Below, piece by piece: positions 59,435 through 64,000 of a stretch of 64,000 bases of DNA. How positions within the stretch are numbered: position 1 is the stretch's first letter; each line of letters begins with the position of its first letter. The notes beneath the pieces are model-generated. The model saw only the letters and a list, made by a program, of their open reading frames with translations, did not search any database and was not told where the DNA came from. Source of the DNA: Diabrotica undecimpunctata (taxonomy: Eukaryota; Arthropoda; Insecta; Coleoptera; Chrysomelidae); assembly GCF_040954645.1 (NCBI RefSeq), contig NC_092807.1, forward strand, positions 27,883,853 to 27,947,852, written 5' to 3'. A program made the translations under genes and the position numbers.

Positions 59435-60179
59435 GTTAATATTTTTTTGTAATAACCTTTAATTTCTACCTATATTCAACTGACAATGAATGAACAATCG
59501 ACAAAGAATTAAAATATAAATATCTTTAAATTTTTAAAATGCTGCTAATATAAATTTATTTTACTACGCAAATAATCTATATCAGCTGTTCTGACCAACC
59601 GGTAATTTCGGTCTAATTTGAATATCCCTACTTAAAATATTTATAATATCCTAAAGTGTTTTCCAATATAAATTCTTTATGTTATACACCTAATCTTAAA
59701 ATTATGTTTTGACCAATCGTTGATACTCTTCTTATTTAAATAACATTAAAATATTAAATAACTAAATTATTTTTCAAATTTTCATCTACCTAATGAATAC
59801 AAATATTTTAACAATAGGAGCGCACGGTCCCGACCCTCCTTTACAATCAGTTAAATAATGTAATAGACGTAATAAAATTATTTCAATTTGAATATTTCTT
59901 ACCTGGTAATTTATTCTGTGAAATATAAAAATTCCATTGTATTTACTAAAACTCAACTTGATTTCAGTTATTTTATATTCATAAAAGGGACTAACGATTC
60001 GATTTCGCTTAGCCATGTAATACGACTCGAATCAATTTTTTAAAACAGGTAAAATTTATAGTTTTTGGAATAAAGTGTTTTCATATTTTTAATATTTAAA
60101 CATTGAAAAAATAAATATTAGTTAGTATAAAATAACATTTGAAAATGTTTTTCAATAAGGTTAGTTGAGAAAAACATGA
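59435..60179. other. No gene seen (inside the TTAA element)
   Basis: AT-rich spacer between the transposase remnant and the right repeat arm. Confidence 0.4.
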
Positions 60180-61430
60180 CTAGGCTGGTAAAAATATAGT
60201 AAAATTCTAGCAGAGCACTCTTGTGTTTTCAAAAAGATTTTTTATTCACCTAGCGTCAATGTGTATCTTGTTGAATGTTTCCCATTAACTGAGGCTTAGG
60301 GGTCAAAAATTATAAGGGTGGATTAAATTTAGTAAAAACCAGGCAAGCAATTTATATTTTCAGTTACAAGTAGAATACAGTAAAATTATAAAAATAGATT
60401 TTTTATCACCTTAAATTTTAACGTAGTAGAATTATTGACTCCTCATAGAGGGTAGTTGAAGGGTGAAAAATTACTAGGATGGTAATGTATTAGTACAAAT
60501 CTAGCATAATACTGTAGTATCTCATATTTCCGAAAAGATTTGCTTTGCATTCAACCAGCGTAAATGTGTAGATGGTGGAATTGGTGAAGTTGGTTAACAT
60601 TTAGTAAAAATTAACCAGAGAGTTTCTTATTTTATTTATAAATAGTATTTAGTAAAATTATAAAACAAAACTTTTTCATCTTTAATTTAAACGTAGCAGA
60701 ACTATTGACTTCCACTAAGGGTTAGTCGAGGGATAAAAAATTACTAAGTTGGTAATAAATTCGTAAAAACTTAGCAAAACACTGTGGTATATCATAAATA
60801 ATTTTTTTTTAATTACGCTGGCTCGAACATTAAGCTAGGAGGAACGTTTCCAAATAAGATTGGTTTAGAGATGGAAACTTATCAGGGTAAAAATACTTTT
60901 TTATGTCAGTTATAAGTAGAGGATAGTGAAATTGTAAAAAAAGATTTTTTCACGTTAAATTTTAACCTAACAGAATTATTGACTTATCACAAGGGGTAGT
61001 TTAGGCAAAGAATATAGACGCTAAGCGTCTATATTCTTTGGTTTAGGTGTGAAAAATTACTAGGGTGGTAATAAATTAGTAAAAACTTAGCAGAATACTA
61101 AGGTATTTCAAAAATACGTTTTTTTCTTATTTTGCTGGTTCAAATATTCAGCTAGTAGGAAAGTTTTCGAATAGGTTTATGGGAGAAAAATGATCAGGAT
61201 GGTCAATGTTTAGTATAAACTTAACAAAACACTTTTTTATTTCAGTTATAAGTAGTGGACAGTAAATTAAAAAAAAATTCTCCTTAAATTTTAATCTTAG
61301 ACAATTATTGACTTTTCACAAGGGGTAGTTAAGGGGTGAAAAACTACTAGGATGGTAATAAATTCGTAAAAACCTAGCAAAACACTGTGGTATATTATAA
61401 ATATGTTTTTTTAATTCTGCTAACTTGAAC
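60180..61430. repeat. Degenerate inner repeats of the right arm
   Basis: The phrase family GACTNNNCANNNGGGTAGTT...AAAAATTACTAGG recurs at about 60438, 60708, 60981 and 61311, that is, every ~270-290 bp (about two 138-bp units). Sequence is well diverged from the outer units. A 35-nt palindromic insertion sits at 61006-61040. Confidence 0.65.
61006..61040. repeat. Perfect 35-nt palindrome flanked by short direct repeats
   Basis: CAAAGAATATAGACGCT (61006-61022), a single A, then its exact complement (61024-61040). TTTAGG precedes it and GTTTAGG follows, while the neighbouring units have only one such motif. It therefore looks like a tiny insertion with a 6-bp target duplication. Confidence 0.6.
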
Positions 61431-62119
61431 CGCAAGCCAGCAGAATGACTCCCCTTAAGGGTGGTTTAATGGTGAAACAATATTAGGGTGGTAATAAATT
61501 AGTAAAAATTGGGTGAAAAAATATGTCATCAACAAAAAGTTTTTTTTTGAATTCTGCTAGCTTGAACCTTAAGCCAGCAGAATCGCTCCCATTAAGGGGG
61601 TTTGGTGATGAAAAATTATTAGGGTGGTAATAAATTAGTGAAAAATTGGTAAAAAAATATGCCATCAACAAAAGGTTTTTTTTTTGAATTCTGCTAGCTT
61701 GAACCTTAAGCCAGCAGAATCGCTCCCCTTAAGGTTGGTTTGGTGGTGAAAAATTATTAGGGTGGTAATAAATTAGTGAAAAATTGGTGAAAAAATATGC
61801 CATTAACAAAAAGATTTTTTATTTTATTATTCTGCTAGCTTGAACCTTAAGCCAGCAGAATCGCTCCCATTAAGGGTGGTTTGGTGGTGAAAAATTATTA
61901 AGGTGGTAATAAATTAGTGAAAAATGGGTGAAAAAATATGCCATCAACAAAAAGTTTCTTTTTTGAATTCTGCTAGCTTGAATCTTAAGCCAGCAGAATC
62001 GCTCCCCTTAAGGTTGGTTTGGTGGTGAAAAATTATTAGGGTGGTAATAAATTAGTGAAAAATGGGTGAAAAAGTATTACGTAGGTTAAATTAGATTCCG
62101 CTCATGTGTCCCCGCTAGC
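61431..62119 (-). repeat. Right array of 138-bp units
   Basis: The inverted anchor GCCAGCAGAAT occurs with CAGAAT at 61441, 61578, 61715, 61856 and 61994 (spacings 137, 137, 141, 138), then the terminal unit to 62119. Units match the left array in reverse orientation with high similarity, including the same hairpin. Confidence 0.9.
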
Positions 62120-62123
62120 TTAA

Positions 62124-62599
62124 GGGTCCTCTTTACTTCAACAATATTAGTACTGCTACAATATGCTTTATCTTTGTAGGTTAATGCTTTTTTATCTATC
62201 AATACATTGGTGCAGACCGTGATACCTTCAAGCATTTCTTCATAAAAAAAGAAGCCAGCAATCTAAAAAGTCTTAACATCTTTAGCATATGGATTGTATC
62301 CTGGTAAATTCGAAATTATGTTCTCTGCCCTCTTTTTAACTGCTTTATTACCATAGTGTTTTCTCCATTTTGTTTTGGAATCCCTACCTAAATAATAAGA
62401 ATATTTTTTATCTTCTTTTCGCTTATTTTCAGATTTCAATACTTCTAGTTCCCCAATTTCTTTATTTTGTTCACCTATCAGACTGATTACTTATGTGATC
62501 AATTTCGTTTTCATCGTCGGAGTTCATAATTTCGTACTCATCATCTTTGAGTTCCTGCCAAAGTGCCAATAGTTGAGCTTGTTCTTTTTCGTAATTCAT
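62124..62599 (-). pseudogene. piggyBac transposase (copy 4), N-terminal part
   Basis: Starts MNYEKEQAQLLALWQELKDD at 62599, with an acidic stretch (SDDENEID). After a stop and frameshift it continues SYYLGRDSKTKWRKHYGNKA, then ENIISNLPGYNPYAKDVKTF, a stop, and MLEGITVCTNVLIDKK with SSTNIVEVKRT at the TTAA. This is the usual N-terminal piggyBac domain, and it reads in frame into 57581 once the TTAA element and one TTAA copy are removed. Two stops. Confidence 0.75.
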
Positions 62600-62872
62600 T
62601 CTAGAGAAAAAAGTTTATATGTACAACAAATAACGCCACGAATTAAAATTGTCTTGTATCTTCGTCAAACAGGTGGGGTCTAATCGGATTGTAGAACACT
62701 GTACTCACTTTGACGATCAACTGACAACTGAAATTGGTTCAGAATACCCAACGGCAACATGTTTTAGGAAGCTATAGGCAACCAATAAAACATCTGTATA
62801 TTAACCATAGAATTATGCTAGTTCTAAGTGTGTTGGGGGTACCATTAGACCCCACCTGGGTGACGCCGGGTT

Positions 62873-63093
62873 CATCATCATCATCGTCATTCAATCTTCG
62901 CTTATCCACTGCTGGACATAGATCTCCCTCATAATTTTCCATCTATTTCGATTTTGTGCCTCTTGCATCCAATTCCTATGACAACGTTTTAGATCGTCAG
63001 TCCAACGTGTTGGTGGACGACCTCTGCTTCGGTAGTCATCATCTCTTGGTCTCCATTCCAGTATCCGTTTTGTCCATCTATTATCTGTCATTC
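62873..63093 (-). mobile_element. RTE 3'-end fragment with CAT-repeat tail
   Basis: CATCATCATCATCG at 62873 is the tail. The minus-strand frame encodes NRWTKRILEWRPRDDDYRSR, then GRPPTRWTDDLKRCHRNWMQ and REIYVQQWISED, equivalent to the C-terminus of the RTE at 14697-15185. Only about 220 bp; it sits exactly in the right TTAA of piggyBac copy 4. Confidence 0.75.
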
Positions 63094-63840
63094 GTTAATA
63101 CGTGTCAATAGTAGAAACCAATGAGTCTGTATCCAAATAAATCAAAATCTATTAATCTTTTTTGGGTTTCATATTAGTTTTGAATAATAATACTCTTGAA
63201 ATTCTTATTTTAAATAAAGTGACAAAATATAGAGTTGATTTATTTAAATGTAGGGTAGGGTTACGATGGAGCAAACGTTATGTCGGGTGCATATGGAGGA
63301 TTACAAATCTGCAAATTGTTTGCTGATTTTTTTTTTTCGAAGTCTATCTAATAATACTGTGTTTGAGATGTCACTGTCGAAAGTGCTCATTATCCACCCA
63401 ATAGTTTGATAAATACAGTTAGAAATACTAATGTTTATTTGTGTTTTTTAATTACTGCCAATTTTTGTAATTTTAACTTAATTTATCAACAATATTCGTT
63501 ACCATATGAAAGTGTTTATATTAAAAACAAACTTGCATATAGATTAATAATACATTAAGCATTTACAAAAACAATATTCTCTAATTTATTTTTAAAGTTT
63601 TAGCAGTTGATCGGAGAATAAAATAATATTAACCATATTAGAAGCTTTCCTAGGAGTTACATTAATGGATGCCAAAATGAGAGAGCACAGATTAAGCAGA
63701 TTCGATGTTTAAGGTCGCTAGAAGTAAATAGAAACAAACAAACTAAGTAGGTACTCATTTTTATACAGCTTAATTTGTATCTGTAACTACGTTACCACAT
63801 CTAATGCTTCAAGGCTTTAATCTGGCTTTAATTAATTTTT
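63094..63840. other. No gene seen
   Basis: AT-rich; nothing recognised. Confidence 0.35.
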
Positions 63841-63844
63841 TTAA

Positions 63845-64000
63845 AGATTTTGCCCGTCGTATGCGGCCTTGGAAGTCGACGAATAGGTGATGGGTTTCAA
63901 TGTTAAATTCCAATGTATTCTTGAGGATCTGTCTTATTAAATGAATCTGATTAATTTTTGATTTTTCTGGAGTAAATCCGGCCTGGTATTTTCCAACTAT
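63845..64000 (-). pseudogene. LINE reverse transcriptase fragment running off the window
   Basis: On the minus strand from 64000: IVGKYQAGFTPEKSKINQIH, LIRQILKNTLEFNIETHHLF, VDFQGRI. This is the RT region with GFRPGKSTTDQI and HLFVDFKAAYD in relatives (compare 42530-42660). The aspartate-containing FK is altered by a frameshift. The rest lies beyond the window or is lost. Confidence 0.65.

Larger units (their letters stand above)
57586..62119 (+). mobile_element. TTAA element with long inverted ends of tandem 138-bp units
   Basis: Bounded by TTAA at 57582-57585 and 62120-62123. Terminal inverted repeat GCTAGCGGGGACACATGAGC, continuing with few differences for about 700 bp as arrays of ~138-bp units, five on each side in opposite orientation. 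A decayed piggyBac transposase lies inside (58780-59434), and the inner right arm holds older degenerate units. TTAA duplication and internal gene point to the piggyBac superfamily, while the arm structure is like Foldback elements. 4,534 bp. Confidence 0.85.
55945..62872 (-). mobile_element. piggyBac element (copy 4), split by a second TTAA element
   Basis: Left end TTAACTTGCCGTCACCCAGG at 55945. The right end reads inward AACCCGGCGTCACCCAGGTG from 62872, where the last bases of the TTAA are interrupted by an RTE 3' fragment (62873-63093), after which TTAA follows. Subtracting the inner 4.54-kb element leaves about 2.4 kb, the usual piggyBac size. Confidence 0.8.

Noticed and set aside
57586..62119. 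138-bp units as a CRISPR array or satellite DNA
   Set aside because: Units are contiguous without spacers, inverted on the two sides, and bounded by TTAA and terminal repeats, so a transposon end explains them.

Overview
This is a strongly AT-rich eukaryotic window. Everything recognisable in it is transposable-element DNA of the kind that fills large insect genomes: piggyBac with TTAA duplications, mariner/Tc1-like DDE elements, Penelope-like GIY-YIG elements, RTE, Jockey and I-type LINEs, and Ty3/gypsy. I see no convincing single-copy host gene, no tRNA or rRNA and no bacterial feature. The mix fits a TE-rich insect, perhaps a beetle, but the species is an inference. Layout: 1-5460 is most of a Ty3/gypsy retrotransposon with an open pol and a probable 3' LTR. 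6.7-8.96 kb holds a FLYWCH/MULE remnant and a DDE remnant. 8965-13104 is a TTAA-bounded piggyBac carrying a Penelope-like insertion arranged as an almost perfect 1.76-kb palindrome. 13.2-14.2 kb is an internally deleted Tigger. 14.66-17.27 kb is an RTE LINE. 17.6-20.0 kb has a LINE fragment and a second piggyBac. 20848-22444 is a mariner. 22.7-23.5 kb is a copy of an unidentified protein family whose second copy lies at 36.9-37.8 kb. 24.7-29.3 kb is a LINE with RNase H, abutting a third piggyBac. 30.5-31.6 kb is a Jockey fragment, followed by a GC-rich block that looks like a LINE 5' region. 33762-36468 (+) and 51994-54902 (-) are two copies of one IS630/Tc1-like family whose last two catalytic residues are 82 residues apart. 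39-47 kb is a pile of LINE pieces and a second, related DDE family in inverted pairs. 48114-50124 is a DDE element with 235-bp inverted termini. 55945-62872 is a piggyBac split by another TTAA element, and the last kilobase has two LINE fragments. The most unusual object is the 4.5-kb element at 57586-62119. It has a TTAA duplication and long inverted ends built from about five tandem 138-bp units per side. A decayed piggyBac transposase lies between the ends, so it looks like a piggyBac with Foldback-type termini. It sits at a TTAA inside the coding sequence of another piggyBac, and removing it with one TTAA restores the reading frame. Several other nestings can be read from exact target duplications (12 bp for the Penelope palindrome, 11 bp for a 43-bp Penelope micro-insertion, 10 bp for a LINE), giving relative ages of insertion. 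All coordinates of degenerate elements are approximate to some tens of bases unless a duplication or terminal repeat fixes them.
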